From NCBI GenBank assembly GCA_964575185.1, contig CAZNPW010000063.1:1-14927 (forward strand): 14,927 bases of DNA. Reading direction: 5' to 3'. The DNA is from CAZNPW01 sp964575185 (GTDB lineage: Bacteria; Pseudomonadota; Alphaproteobacteria; Rhodobacterales; Rhodobacteraceae). Positions 1 to 6,182 of the stretch are shown one piece after another; the stretch's first letter is position 1; every line of letters starts with the position of its first letter. The position numbers and the translations under genes were made by a program. Below the pieces are notes generated by a model, which ran no database searches, was not told the DNA's origin, and saw only the letters and a program-made list of their open reading frames with translations.

Positions 1-248
1 CCGACGTGGCCATCGTGATCGGGTCGAACGACATCGTGAACCCGGCCGCGCAGGAAGACCCGAACTCCCCCATCGCCGGGATGCCGGTGCTGGAGGTCTG
101 GAAGGCCAAGCAGGTGTTCGTGTCCAAGCGCGGCCAGGGCACGGGCTATTCGGGCATCGAGAACCCGCTGTTCTACAAGGAGAACACGCGGATGTTCTAC
201 GGCGACGCGAAGAAGAGCCTGGACGCGCTGCTGCCGATGATTTCGTAA
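1..248 (+). CDS. pntB: NAD(P) transhydrogenase subunit beta, C-terminal end (partial)
   Basis: This is the last 82 codons of a gene that starts before the window; the reading frame begins at base 3 and ends at a TAA at 246-248. PntB is the membrane subunit of the proton-translocating transhydrogenase, which uses the proton gradient to reduce NADP+ with NADH. The visible part is the soluble NADP(H)-binding domain III. It carries a GSNDIVNPAAQ segment, the PIAGMPVLEVWKA stretch, VFVSKRGQGTGYSG and a closing FYGDAKKSLDALL helix, all typical of this domain. No obvious U-rich terminator follows. The 93-base gap to the next gene carries that gene's own regulatory site, so the next gene is probably a separate transcription unit. 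Confidence 0.93.
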   Translation, partial: DVAIVIGSNDIVNPAAQEDPNSPIAGMPVLEVWKAKQVFVSKRGQGTGYSGIENPLFYKENTRMFYGDAKKSLDALLPMIS

Positions 249-277
249 CGCCCGGGACCGGGGATCGCCCGTTCCAC

Positions 278-306
278 TTGACCGCCGCCTGCGCCGGGTG
301 TCGTCT
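278..306 (+). promoter_or_regulatory. Possible promoter of the pyrimidine catabolism genes
   Basis: A TTGACC -35-like hexamer at 278-283 is followed, after 17 bases, by a weak -10-like TCGTCT at 301-306. The -10 is poor, so this is a tentative call. It is supported mainly by the position: the RutR-like operator at 307-322 would cover the transcription start, and the first gene starts at 342. Confidence 0.3.
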
Positions 307-322
307 TTGACCAGACGGTCAG
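307..322 (+). promoter_or_regulatory. RutR-like (pyrimidine-responsive TetR-family) operator
   Basis: The 16 bases TTGACCAGACGGTCAG form an imperfect palindrome, with TGACC and GGTCA arms around AGAC. They match 12 of the 14 defined positions of the E. coli RutR consensus TTGACCA-NN-TGGTCAA, as I remember it. RutR is a TetR-family repressor that releases DNA on binding uracil or thymine and controls pyrimidine breakdown genes. The site lies 20 bases before the ATG of a ureidopropionase-type amidase that leads a pyrimidine degradation cluster, so sequence and context agree. The regulator gene itself is not in the window. Confidence 0.65.
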
Positions 323-341
323 CACCGGAATCGGGGGGATC

Positions 342-1592
342 ATGGCGGCACCTGGGGCGAACCTGCGGGTCAATTCCGCGCGGTTGTGGGACAGCCTCGA
401 CGCCATGGCGCAGATCGGCCCCGGCGTGGCGGGGGGCTGCAACCGGCAGACGCTGACCGATGCGGACGGCGAGGGGCGGCATCTCTTCGCGCGCTGGTGT
501 GCGGAGGCGGGGATGACCATGGGGGTGGACTCCATGGGCAACATGTTCGCGACGCGCGCCGGGACGGACCCGCAGGCGCTGCCGGTCTGCATGGGAAGCC
601 ACCTCGACACCCAGCCGACGGGCGGGCGGTATGACGGGGTGCTGGGGGTCCTGGGCGCGCTCGAGGTGGTGCGGACGCTGAACGACATGGGGGTGCGCAC
701 GCGGCACCCGATCACGGTGGTGAACTGGACCAACGAGGAGGGCGCGCGCTTCGCCCCGGCCATGCTGGCGAGCGGGGTCTTCGCGGGGATCCATACCGAG
801 GAGTATGCGAAGGCGCGGCGCGACCTCGACGGCCGCGTCTTCGGCGAGGAGCTGCGGCGCATCGGCTGGGAGGGGACCGAGCGGGTCGGCGCGCGGAAGA
901 TGCACGCGATGCTGGAGCTGCACATCGAGCAGGGCCCGATCCTCGAGGCCGAGGGGCGGGACATCGGCGTGGTGACGCATGGCCAGGGCCTCTGGTGGCT
1001 GGAGATCACGCTGACGGGCAAGGACGCGCATACCGGAAGCACCCCGATGCACATGCGGGTGAACGCGGGTCTCGGGATGGCCCGCGTGGTCGAGCGGGTG
1101 CACCAGATCGCCATGGCGCACCAGCCGGGGGCGGTGGGGGCGGTGGGGCAGGTGAAGGTCTTCCCGAACTCGCGGAACGTGATCCCGGGGAAGGTCGTGT
1201 TCACGGTCGACATCCGCTCGCCCGAACAGGGCAAGCTCGACGCGATGAAGGGCGAGGTGGAGCGGGCGGCGCGGGCGGTGGCGGAGGAGCTGGGCCTCGG
1301 CTGCGCGATCGAGGACGTCGGGCATTTCGATCCGGTGACGTTCGACGCCGGGCTTGTGGGGGTGGTGCGGGGGGCGGCGGAGAAGCTGGGGTTGAGCCAC
1401 ATGGACATCGTGTCGGGCGCGGGCCACGACGCCTGCTGGATCGCCCGCGTGGCGCCGACGGTGATGATCATGTGCCCCTGCGAGGGGGGCCTGAGCCACA
1501 ACGAGGCCGAGGCGATCACGCCGGAATGGGCCGCGGCGGGGACGGACGTGCTGTTGCACGCGGTGATGGACGTGGCGGGGGTGGAGGGGTGA
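342..1592 (+). CDS. Beta-ureidopropionase / N-carbamoyl-L-amino-acid hydrolase (M20-type Zn amidase)
   Basis: A 416-residue cytoplasmic hydrolase of the hydantoinase/carbamoylase family. Members remove the carbamoyl group from N-carbamoyl-beta-alanine (last step of reductive uracil breakdown) or from N-carbamoyl-L-amino acids, giving the amino acid, CO2 and ammonia. The bimetal site is readable: H87 in GSHLDT, D98 in GGRYDG, E132/E133 in NEEGARF, H194 in ELHIEQGP and H386 in LSHNEAE. The dimerisation insert has the usual GKDAHTGSTPM and NVIPGKV motifs. Length is normal for the family (about 410). The ATG at 342 follows a purine-rich GGGGGGA at good distance. A dihydropyrimidinase gene downstream supplies its likely substrate, and a RutR-like site lies upstream, so I favour a role in pyrimidine catabolism (PydC/HyuC-like). 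The exact substrate cannot be read from sequence. Confidence 0.9.
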   Translation: MAAPGANLRVNSARLWDSLDAMAQIGPGVAGGCNRQTLTDADGEGRHLFARWCAEAGMTMGVDSMGNMFATRAGTDPQALPVCMGSHLDTQPTGGRYDGVLGVLGALEVVRTLNDMGVRTRHPITVVNWTNEEGARFAPAMLASGVFAGIHTEEYAKARRDLDGRVFGEELRRIGWEGTERVGARKMHAMLELHIEQGPILEAEGRDIGVVTHGQGLWWLEITLTGKDAHTGSTPMHMRVNAGLGMARVVERVHQIAMAHQPGAVGAVGQVKVFPNSRNVIPGKVVFTVDIRSPEQGKLDAMKGEVERAARAVAEELGLGCAIEDVGHFDPVTFDAGLVGVVRGAAEKLGLSHMDIVSGAGHDACWIARVAPTVMIMCPCEGGLSHNEAEAITPEWAAAGTDVLLHAVMDVAGVEG

Positions 1593-1610
1593 CCTTCCCC
1601 CACACCCCCC

Positions 1611-1697
1611 CGCGTCCCGGCGAAGGCCGGGACCTCACCCTTTCCGCCATCGCTGCGCGTGCGGTGAGGGCGAGGTCCCGGCCTTCGCCGGGACGCG
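1611..1697. repeat. REPIN-like paired-hairpin palindromic element, copy A
   Basis: Two 26-base arms, 1611-1636 and 1672-1697, are perfect inverted repeats of each other around a 35-base centre. Each arm is itself a hairpin: an 8-bp stem GTCCCGGC / GCCGGGAC closed by a GAAG tetraloop, or its complement CTTC in the right arm. Two inverted small palindromes separated by a spacer is the architecture called REPIN in other bacteria. The centre contains CCCTTTCCGCC and GCTGCGC, which recur in copy B at 2054-2136 in the same orientation. The right arm ends immediately before the ATG at 1698 of the GIY-YIG gene. Confidence 0.9.
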
Positions 1698-2030
1698 ATG
1701 GCTTTTGTGACTTTGTTCACCCTTTTCCGGCATCGTCGGCATGTGGCCCATTTCGTCTACATCATGGCCTCGCGGCCCCACGGCGCGATCTACATCGGGT
1801 CGGCTGCGGACCTGCGGCAGCGGGTCGAGCAGCACCGCAGCGGCTTCCCCGGCAGCCACACGGCGCGTTACCGGATCCGTACGCTCGTCTGGTTCGAGCA
1901 GCATCCCGACCGGAACGCGGCCTTCACCCGCGAGCGGCGGATGAAGGAATGGCAGCGCCACTGGAAGGTGCGCGCGATCGAGGCGGTCAATCCGCAGTGG
2001 CGCGATGTGAGCTCGGACATCCCCCTCTAG
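1698..2030 (+). CDS. Small GIY-YIG nuclease family protein
   Basis: A 110-residue single-domain GIY-YIG protein. The fold cuts DNA with a metal-dependent single active site. The family residues are present: Y21 in VYIM, Y32 in IYIG, R42 and H46 in DLRQRVEQH, the catalytic-type E79 in RERRMKEW, and N98 in the closing NPQWRD motif, so it looks catalytically intact. No DNA-binding domain is added. Conserved homology begins only at about residue 18, so GTG 1743 (giving a start of MAHFVYIM and 95 residues) is a real alternative. Neither start has a strong ribosome binding site. Solitary proteins of this type are common in proteobacteria and their role is unknown. The ORF fits snugly between two REPIN-like elements and separates the amidase and dihydropyrimidinase genes, suggesting that gene and repeats arrived together. 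Confidence 0.85.
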   Translation: MAFVTLFTLFRHRRHVAHFVYIMASRPHGAIYIGSAADLRQRVEQHRSGFPGSHTARYRIRTLVWFEQHPDRNAAFTRERRMKEWQRHWKVRAIEAVNPQWRDVSSDIPL

Positions 2031-2053
2031 GCACGACGACCGCGGCAGCGCAC

Positions 2054-2136
2054 CGCGCCCCGGCGCAGGCCGGGGCCTCGCCCTTTCCGCCTTTGCTGCG
2101 CCTCGACGTTGAGGCCCCGGCCTTCGCCGGGGCGCG
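2054..2136. repeat. REPIN-like paired-hairpin palindromic element, copy B
   Basis: The arms 2054-2079 and 2111-2136 are 26 bases each and match as inverted repeats at 25 of 26 positions (a C/A difference in one loop). Each arm is an 8-bp hairpin GCCCCGGC / GCCGGGGC. Compared with copy A, the T-A pair in the stem has become C-G on both sides, so pairing is kept. The centre begins GCCCTTTCCGCC and contains GCTGCGC as in copy A, and the orientation is the same. It lies 23 bases after the GIY-YIG stop codon and 25 bases before the dihydropyrimidinase ATG. Confidence 0.88.
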
Positions 2137-2161
2137 TCCCCCTTTGTGGAGAAGGCTCCCC

Positions 2162-3616
2162 ATGACCACCACCACCATCCGCAACGGCACCGTCGTCACC
2201 GCCGACCTGACCTACCAGGCCGATGTGCAGGTCGACCACGGCGTCATCACCGCCATCGGACCGGGCCTGAAGGGCGGCAACGAGCTCGACGCGACCGGCT
2301 GCTACGTGATGCCCGGCGGGATCGACCCGCATACGCACCTCGAGATGCCCTTCATGGGCACCTACTCCGCCGACGACTTCGAGTCCGGCACCCGGGCGGC
2401 GCTGTCCGGCGGGACCACGATGGTCGTCGACTTCATCCTGCCCGGCCAGGGGCAGGACCTGATGGATGCGGCCAAGATGTGGTCGAACAAGTCGGGGCGG
2501 GCGACCTGCGACTACTCCTACCACATGGCGGTGACCTGGTGGGGCGAGAAGGTCTGGGAAGGGATGGAGGCCAGCGTCAAGGCCGGGATCACGTCGTTCA
2601 AGCACTTCATGGCCTACAAGGGCGCGCTGATGGTGAACGACGACGAGATGTTCGCGTCGTTCCGTCGGGTCGGCGATCTCGGCGGGCTTGCCATGGTCCA
2701 TGCCGAGAACGGCGATGTGGTGGCGGAGCTGCAGGCGAAGCTGCTGGCGGAAGGCAACCGCGGGCCGGAGGCGCATGCCTATTCGCGCCCGCCGCAGGTG
2801 GAGGGGGAGGCCGCGAACCGCGCGATCATGATCGCCGACATGGCGGGGGTGCCGCTCTACATCGTGCACGTCAGCTGCGAGGAGGCGCACGAAGCGATCC
2901 GGCGGGCGCGGGCGGCGGGCAAGCGGGTATGGGGGGAGCCGCTGATCCAGCACCTGACGCTGGACGAAAGCGAATACCAGCACCCCGACTGGGACCACGC
3001 CGCGCGCCGGGTGATGAGCCCGCCGTTCCGGTCCAAGGACCACCAGGCGTCGCTGTGGGCCGGGCTGATGAGCGGGTCACTGTCGGTCGTGGCGACCGAC
3101 CATTGCAGCTTCACCACCGAGCAGAAGCGGTTCGGGAGGGAGGACTTCACGAAGATCCCGAACGGCACCGGGGGGCTGGAGGACCGGCTGCCGATGCTCT
3201 GGACGCATGGGGTGGCCACGGGCCGGCTGACGCCGAACGAGTTCGTCGCGGTGACCTCGACCAACATCGCCAAGATCCTCAACTGCTATCCGAAGAAGGG
3301 CGCGGTGCTGGTGGGGGCGGATGCGGACCTGGTGGTCTGGGACCCGGAGAGGGAGAAGGTGATCGGGGCGGCACACCAGCAGTCGAAGATCGACTACAAC
3401 GTCTTCGAGGGGCAGAGGGTGAAGGGTCTTCCCCGCTTTACCCTGACCCGCGGGCACGTCGCGATCCACGACGGCGAGGTCCGCACGCATGAGGGCCATG
3501 GGCGTTTCGTCGCCCGCGAGGCCAGGCCGGCGGTGAACCGGGCGCTGAGCCAGTGGAAGGAGCTGACGGCCCCGCGCCCGGTGCTGCGGACGGGGGTGCC
3601 CGTGACGGGCGTGTGA
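2162..3616 (+). CDS. hydA: Dihydropyrimidinase (D-hydantoinase)
   Basis: A 484-residue cyclic amidohydrolase that opens 5,6-dihydrouracil (and hydantoins) to the N-carbamoyl amino acid, the step before the amidase at 342-1592. The binuclear metal site is complete: H57 and H59 in GGIDPHTH, the lysine expected to be carboxylated at K147 in ITSFKHFMAYK, H180 in MVHAEN, H236 in YIVHVSCEEAHE, and D313 in VVATDH. The C-terminal VKGLPRFTLTRGHVA segment and overall length are normal. The ATG at 2162 has a GGAGAAGG ribosome binding site about six bases upstream, lying just beyond repeat copy B. The open frame extends upstream, but that part is a shadow of the preceding gene. Transcription probably comes from the promoter before the amidase; the repeat hairpins may affect read-through or mRNA stability. 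Confidence 0.94.
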   Translation: MTTTTIRNGTVVTADLTYQADVQVDHGVITAIGPGLKGGNELDATGCYVMPGGIDPHTHLEMPFMGTYSADDFESGTRAALSGGTTMVVDFILPGQGQDLMDAAKMWSNKSGRATCDYSYHMAVTWWGEKVWEGMEASVKAGITSFKHFMAYKGALMVNDDEMFASFRRVGDLGGLAMVHAENGDVVAELQAKLLAEGNRGPEAHAYSRPPQVEGEAANRAIMIADMAGVPLYIVHVSCEEAHEAIRRARAAGKRVWGEPLIQHLTLDESEYQHPDWDHAARRVMSPPFRSKDHQASLWAGLMSGSLSVVATDHCSFTTEQKRFGREDFTKIPNGTGGLEDRLPMLWTHGVATGRLTPNEFVAVTSTNIAKILNCYPKKGAVLVGADADLVVWDPEREKVIGAAHQQSKIDYNVFEGQRVKGLPRFTLTRGHVAIHDGEVRTHEGHGRFVAREARPAVNRALSQWKELTAPRPVLRTGVPVTGV

Positions 3617-3826
3617 GAAGGCCTGTTTCGGTCGATCGTGCATCGGGGACGTTGTGACCCGTCCGTCGGTGCCGGGCGACATGGGTCCGGCCGACGGCGC
3701 AGACGATCCGGCGCAGGTCGGCCAACGGACCGGGCTTGACGCTTTTTCGGGCAGGCACCGCCCGGCTTGCGCCTGGAATGCGGGTTTCGCTTGCGCGGGC
3801 GGGGGCGGGACGTCTCGACTGACGCG
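3617..3826. other. Intergenic region between pyrimidine and urease genes, no gene seen
   Basis: About 210 bases with no convincing ORF on either strand. A TTGACG hexamer at 3736-3741 could be a -35 element for ureD, but there is no good -10 at 16-18 bases. A short CGGGC/GCCCG hairpin follows it. No terminator with a U-run was found for the dihydropyrimidinase gene. Confidence 0.4.
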
Positions 3827-4600
3827 ATGAACCTCGCGCTTCCGATCCTCCAGCGCACCCGGGGCGAGGCGCTCGTCGCCTTCGGTCCGGCGGGCCTCGC
3901 GCGGTTGCGGCAGCGGGGGTCGGCCAAGGCCATCCTGCCGCGGGTGGCGGGCGACCCGGAGGTCGTGTTCCTGAACACCGCGGGGGGGCTGACGGCGGGG
4001 GACCGGCTGGCGTACGCGACCGAGGTGCCGCCGGGCCTGCGGCTGACCGCGACGACGCAGACCGCCGAGCGCGCCTACCGGGCCGAGGGCGGGGTGGCCA
4101 CGGTGCAGGTGTCGCATCGCGTCGGGGGCTGGCTCGACTGGCTGCCGCAGGAGACGATCCTCTTCGACCACGCCGCGCTGCACCGGCGGACCGACATCGA
4201 CCTTGCGCCCGGCGCGGGGTGCCTCGCGCTCGAGATGGTGGTCTTGGGCCGCGCGGCGATGGGCGAGACGGTCGCACAGGTCGATGTCCGCGATACGCGC
4301 ACGATCCGGCGGGCCGGGCGGCCGGTGGTGGTGGAGCCGCTGGCGCTGACCCCGGCGGGCTTGCGGTCCGGGGCGGCGGGGATCGACGGCGCGCGGGCCT
4401 TCGCGAGCCTCGTCATGGTCGCGCAGGGGGCCGAGGATGCGGTGGGGCCGGTGCGCGCGCTGGGCGTTGCCGCGTCGGGGTTTGACGGGCGGCTGATCGT
4501 GCGCATGATGGCGGGCGACGGCCTGCCGCTGCGGCGGCAGGTGGCGGCGGTGCTGGCGGTGCTGCGCAAAGCGCCGCTGCCGCGCGTCTGGCAGATGTGA
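3827..4600 (+). CDS. ureD: Urease accessory protein UreD
   Basis: A 257-residue UreD (UreH in some species), the chaperone that binds the urease apoenzyme and, with UreF and UreG, guides nickel and CO2 into the active site. Typical family stretches are GSAKAILPR, VVFLNTAGGLTAGDRL and ATTQTAERAYRA near the N-terminus, followed by GGWLDWLPQETILFDHAALHRR. I chose ATG 3827 because homology starts almost at once (LQRTRGEALV). A TTG at 3767 would add 20 unrelated-looking residues. The stop is six bases before the ureA start. It leads the urease cluster, as in other Rhodobacteraceae, but its partners UreE, UreF and UreG are not in the window. Confidence 0.9.
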   Translation: MNLALPILQRTRGEALVAFGPAGLARLRQRGSAKAILPRVAGDPEVVFLNTAGGLTAGDRLAYATEVPPGLRLTATTQTAERAYRAEGGVATVQVSHRVGGWLDWLPQETILFDHAALHRRTDIDLAPGAGCLALEMVVLGRAAMGETVAQVDVRDTRTIRRAGRPVVVEPLALTPAGLRSGAAGIDGARAFASLVMVAQGAEDAVGPVRALGVAASGFDGRLIVRMMAGDGLPLRRQVAAVLAVLRKAPLPRVWQM

Positions 4601-4606
4601 GGGACG

Positions 4607-4909
4607 ATGAACCTGACCCCGCGCGAAAAGGACAAGCTGCTCGTCAGCCTCGCCGCGATGGTCGCGCGCGGGCGGCTGGCGCGCGGGGTGCGGCTGAACC
4701 ACCCCGAGGCGGTGGCGCTGATCACCGACTTCGTGGTCGAGGGCGCGCGCGACGGGCGGTCGGTGGCGGACCTGATGGAGGCGGGTGCCCATGTCGTCGC
4801 CCGCGCGCAATGCATGGAGGGGATCGCCGAGATGATCCCGTCCGTCCAGGTCGAGGCGACCTTCCCCGACGGGACGAAGCTCGTGACCGTCCACCACCCG
4901 ATCCGCTGA
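4607..4909 (+). CDS. ureA: Urease subunit gamma
   Basis: A 100-residue UreA, the smallest structural subunit of bacterial urease, which assembles as (UreABC)3. The sequence begins with the typical MNLTPREKDKLL and contains RGVRLNHPEAVALI, EGARDGRSVADLM and the MIPSVQVEATFPDGTKLVTVHHPI ending, at full family length. The ATG at 4607 follows a GAGGGA ribosome binding site and lies six bases after the ureD stop, indicating one transcript. Confidence 0.96.
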   Translation: MNLTPREKDKLLVSLAAMVARGRLARGVRLNHPEAVALITDFVVEGARDGRSVADLMEAGAHVVARAQCMEGIAEMIPSVQVEATFPDGTKLVTVHHPIR

Positions 4910-4923
4910 GAGAGGTTCAAAAG

Positions 4924-5010
4924 ATGCTGCGCAAGTTGCTGGACTGGCTGGACGCGCGCGCCGCCCCGCGGGCCGACCCCGTGCCGGTGCCCGTCCGGGG
5001 CCGCCGGTGA
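4924..5010 (+). CDS. 28-residue micro-ORF between ureA and ureB
   Basis: A short reading frame starting at ATG 4924 with a strong GAGAGAGG ribosome binding site at 4908-4916, about seven bases upstream. Its stop overlaps the ureB start in a GTGA (5007-5010). The product would be an amphipathic-looking helix, MLRKLLDWLDARAA, followed by a proline- and arginine-rich tail, PRADPVPVPVRGRR. I do not recognise it as a family. The ribosome binding site and overlap suggest that it is translated and couples translation of ureA to ureB, either as a leader that only delivers ribosomes or as a genuine microprotein. Codon use is GC-rich like its neighbours, which gives no further discrimination. Confidence 0.5.
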   Translation: MLRKLLDWLDARAAPRADPVPVPVRGRR

Positions 5011-5315
5011 TCCCGGGCGAGGTGATCCCCGCGGCGGGGGAGATCGTGCTGAATGCGGATGCGGTGCAGGTCACGCTGACGGTGGCCAACACCGGCGACC
5101 GGCCGATCCAGGTCGGCAGCCACTACCACTTCGCCGAGACGAACGCGGGGCTCGCCTTCGACCGCGAGGCGGCGCGCGGGCACCGGCTGGACATCCCCGC
5201 CGGCACCGCGGTGCGGTTCGAGCCGGGGCAGACGCGCGAGGTGCGGCTGGTGCCGTTCGGCGGCGCGCGGGTGGTGCACGGGTTTCGCGGGCTGGTGGGG
5301 GGTGCGCTGGATTGA
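5007..5315 (+). CDS. ureB: Urease subunit beta
   Basis: A 102-residue UreB structural subunit. It starts with the family's MIPGEVIPAAGEI and has TVANTGDRPIQVGSHYHF, then GHRLDIPAGTAVRFEPGQTREV and the GFRGLVGG ending, all expected. The start is GTG 5007, which overlaps the stop of the 28-residue micro-ORF by four bases, so translation is probably coupled. It is normally followed by ureC, but here the ureC gene is almost 2 kb downstream behind four unrelated genes. Confidence 0.96.
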   Translation: MIPGEVIPAAGEIVLNADAVQVTLTVANTGDRPIQVGSHYHFAETNAGLAFDREAARGHRLDIPAGTAVRFEPGQTREVRLVPFGGARVVHGFRGLVGGALD

Positions 5316-5322
5316 CGCGGGG

Positions 5323-5343
5323 GCAGGCGGCGTGACAGCCTGC
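5323..5343 (+). repeat. Small inverted repeat after ureB
   Basis: GCAGGC at 5323-5328 and GCCTGC at 5338-5343 can form a 6-bp hairpin with a 9-base loop in the 51-base gap between ureB and the cyclase gene. There is no following U-run, so it is not a standard terminator. It could attenuate or process the transcript at the point where the urease genes are interrupted. Confidence 0.4.
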
Positions 5344-5366
5344 GCGGACACCAAGGGAGAGACATC

Positions 5367-6182
5367 ATGTGCGACGCCTGCCTGATCGAGAACGTGAAGC
5401 GGTCCGCCCTGTCGCGGCGGCAGCTGTTCACCGGCGCGGCGGCGACCACCGCGGCGGTGGTCGCGGCGGGCGCGATGACGGCGCGGCCGGCGCTGGCGCA
5501 GTCCACCGGCCGGGTGGTGGACCTGACCCATGCCTACGACGGGGCCTTTCCGACCTTCGACGGCAAGCCGGGCATCCTGTTCGACCCGGCGGTCAAGTTC
5601 GCCGAGTCGGGCTACCAGCTGTGGAAGCTGACGATCTTCGAGCACACCGGCACCCATATCGACGCGCCGCTGCACTTCACCGAAGCGGGCACCAGCGTGG
5701 ACGAGCTGCCGGTCGAAAACCTGATGGCCCCGCTCTGCGTGATCGACATCACCGCCAAGGCGGCAGAGGACGCCAACGCCATGGTTGAGCCCGCCGACAT
5801 CGAGGCCTTCACCAGCGCCCATGGCGCGATCCCCGCCGGGGCCTGCGTGGCCATGCATTCGGGCTGGGCGCCGAAGGTCGGCGCGCCGGACTATCGCAAC
5901 ACGCCCGACGGCAAGCTCGCCTTCCCGGGGTTCAGCAAGGCCGCGACGGACATGCTCGCGGGGCTGGACGTGGCGTCGATCGCGGTCGACACGCTGTCGC
6001 TCGACCCCGGCAACAGCGCCGATTTCGCGGTGCATTTCAGCTGGCTGCCGGGCGGGCGCTTCGGGGTCGAGAACGTCGCGGGGCTGGACCAGGTGCCGGC
6101 CGCTGGGGCCACGATCTTCATCGGCGCACCGAAGCACCGGGGCGGCACCGGGGGACCCGCGCGGGTGATGGCGGTGGTCTGA
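5367..6182 (+). CDS. Tat-exported cyclase-family (kynurenine formamidase-like) hydrolase
   Basis: A 271-residue protein with an N-terminal Tat signal: SRRQLF at 16-21, an alanine-rich hydrophobic stretch to about 40, and a likely cleavage after ALA at 44. A CDAC motif near the very start is, as I recall, common in this subgroup. The mature part is a cyclase/formamidase-like metal hydrolase with the signature HTGTHIDAPLH at 93-103 (H93, H97, D99, H103). Relatives include arylformamidase (KynB) and isatin hydrolase, which open amide bonds in aromatic rings, but the substrate here is unknown. The ATG has a strong GGGAGAG site upstream. It overlaps the next gene by one base (TGATG), so the two form a pair inserted between ureB and ureC. 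A direct role in urea metabolism is not evident. Confidence 0.85.
   Translation: MCDACLIENVKRSALSRRQLFTGAAATTAAVVAAGAMTARPALAQSTGRVVDLTHAYDGAFPTFDGKPGILFDPAVKFAESGYQLWKLTIFEHTGTHIDAPLHFTEAGTSVDELPVENLMAPLCVIDITAKAAEDANAMVEPADIEAFTSAHGAIPAGACVAMHSGWAPKVGAPDYRNTPDGKLAFPGFSKAATDMLAGLDVASIAVDTLSLDPGNSADFAVHFSWLPGGRFGVENVAGLDQVPAAGATIFIGAPKHRGGTGGPARVMAVV

Noticed and set aside
1611..2136. CRISPR-like or IS-terminal-repeat interpretation of the palindromes
   Set aside because: There are only two copies, each internally palindromic with a conserved centre, and no spacers or transposase; the REPIN-like layout explains them better.
1601..2146. Target-site duplications around the repeat-flanked GIY-YIG block
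   Set aside because: The flanks are C-rich on both sides, but I see no convincing short direct repeat at either the outer ends or the ends of the individual elements.
995..2161. Upstream extension of the dihydropyrimidinase frame, giving an apparent 873-codon ORF
   Set aside because: The extension is an off-frame reading of the amidase gene and the repeats. The family sequence starts at ATG 2162 with a good ribosome binding site.
3754..3770. Possible sigma54 (NtrC-type) promoter upstream of ureD, GGCAC followed by TTGC
   Set aside because: The distance between the GG and GC elements is 15 bases instead of the required 12, so it does not fit a -24/-12 promoter.
3077..5092. 671-codon open frame on the - strand across hydA, ureD and ureA
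   Set aside because: It is antisense to genes with clear family motifs. Its arginine/proline/histidine-rich product has no recognisable domain, as expected for shadow frames in very GC-rich DNA.
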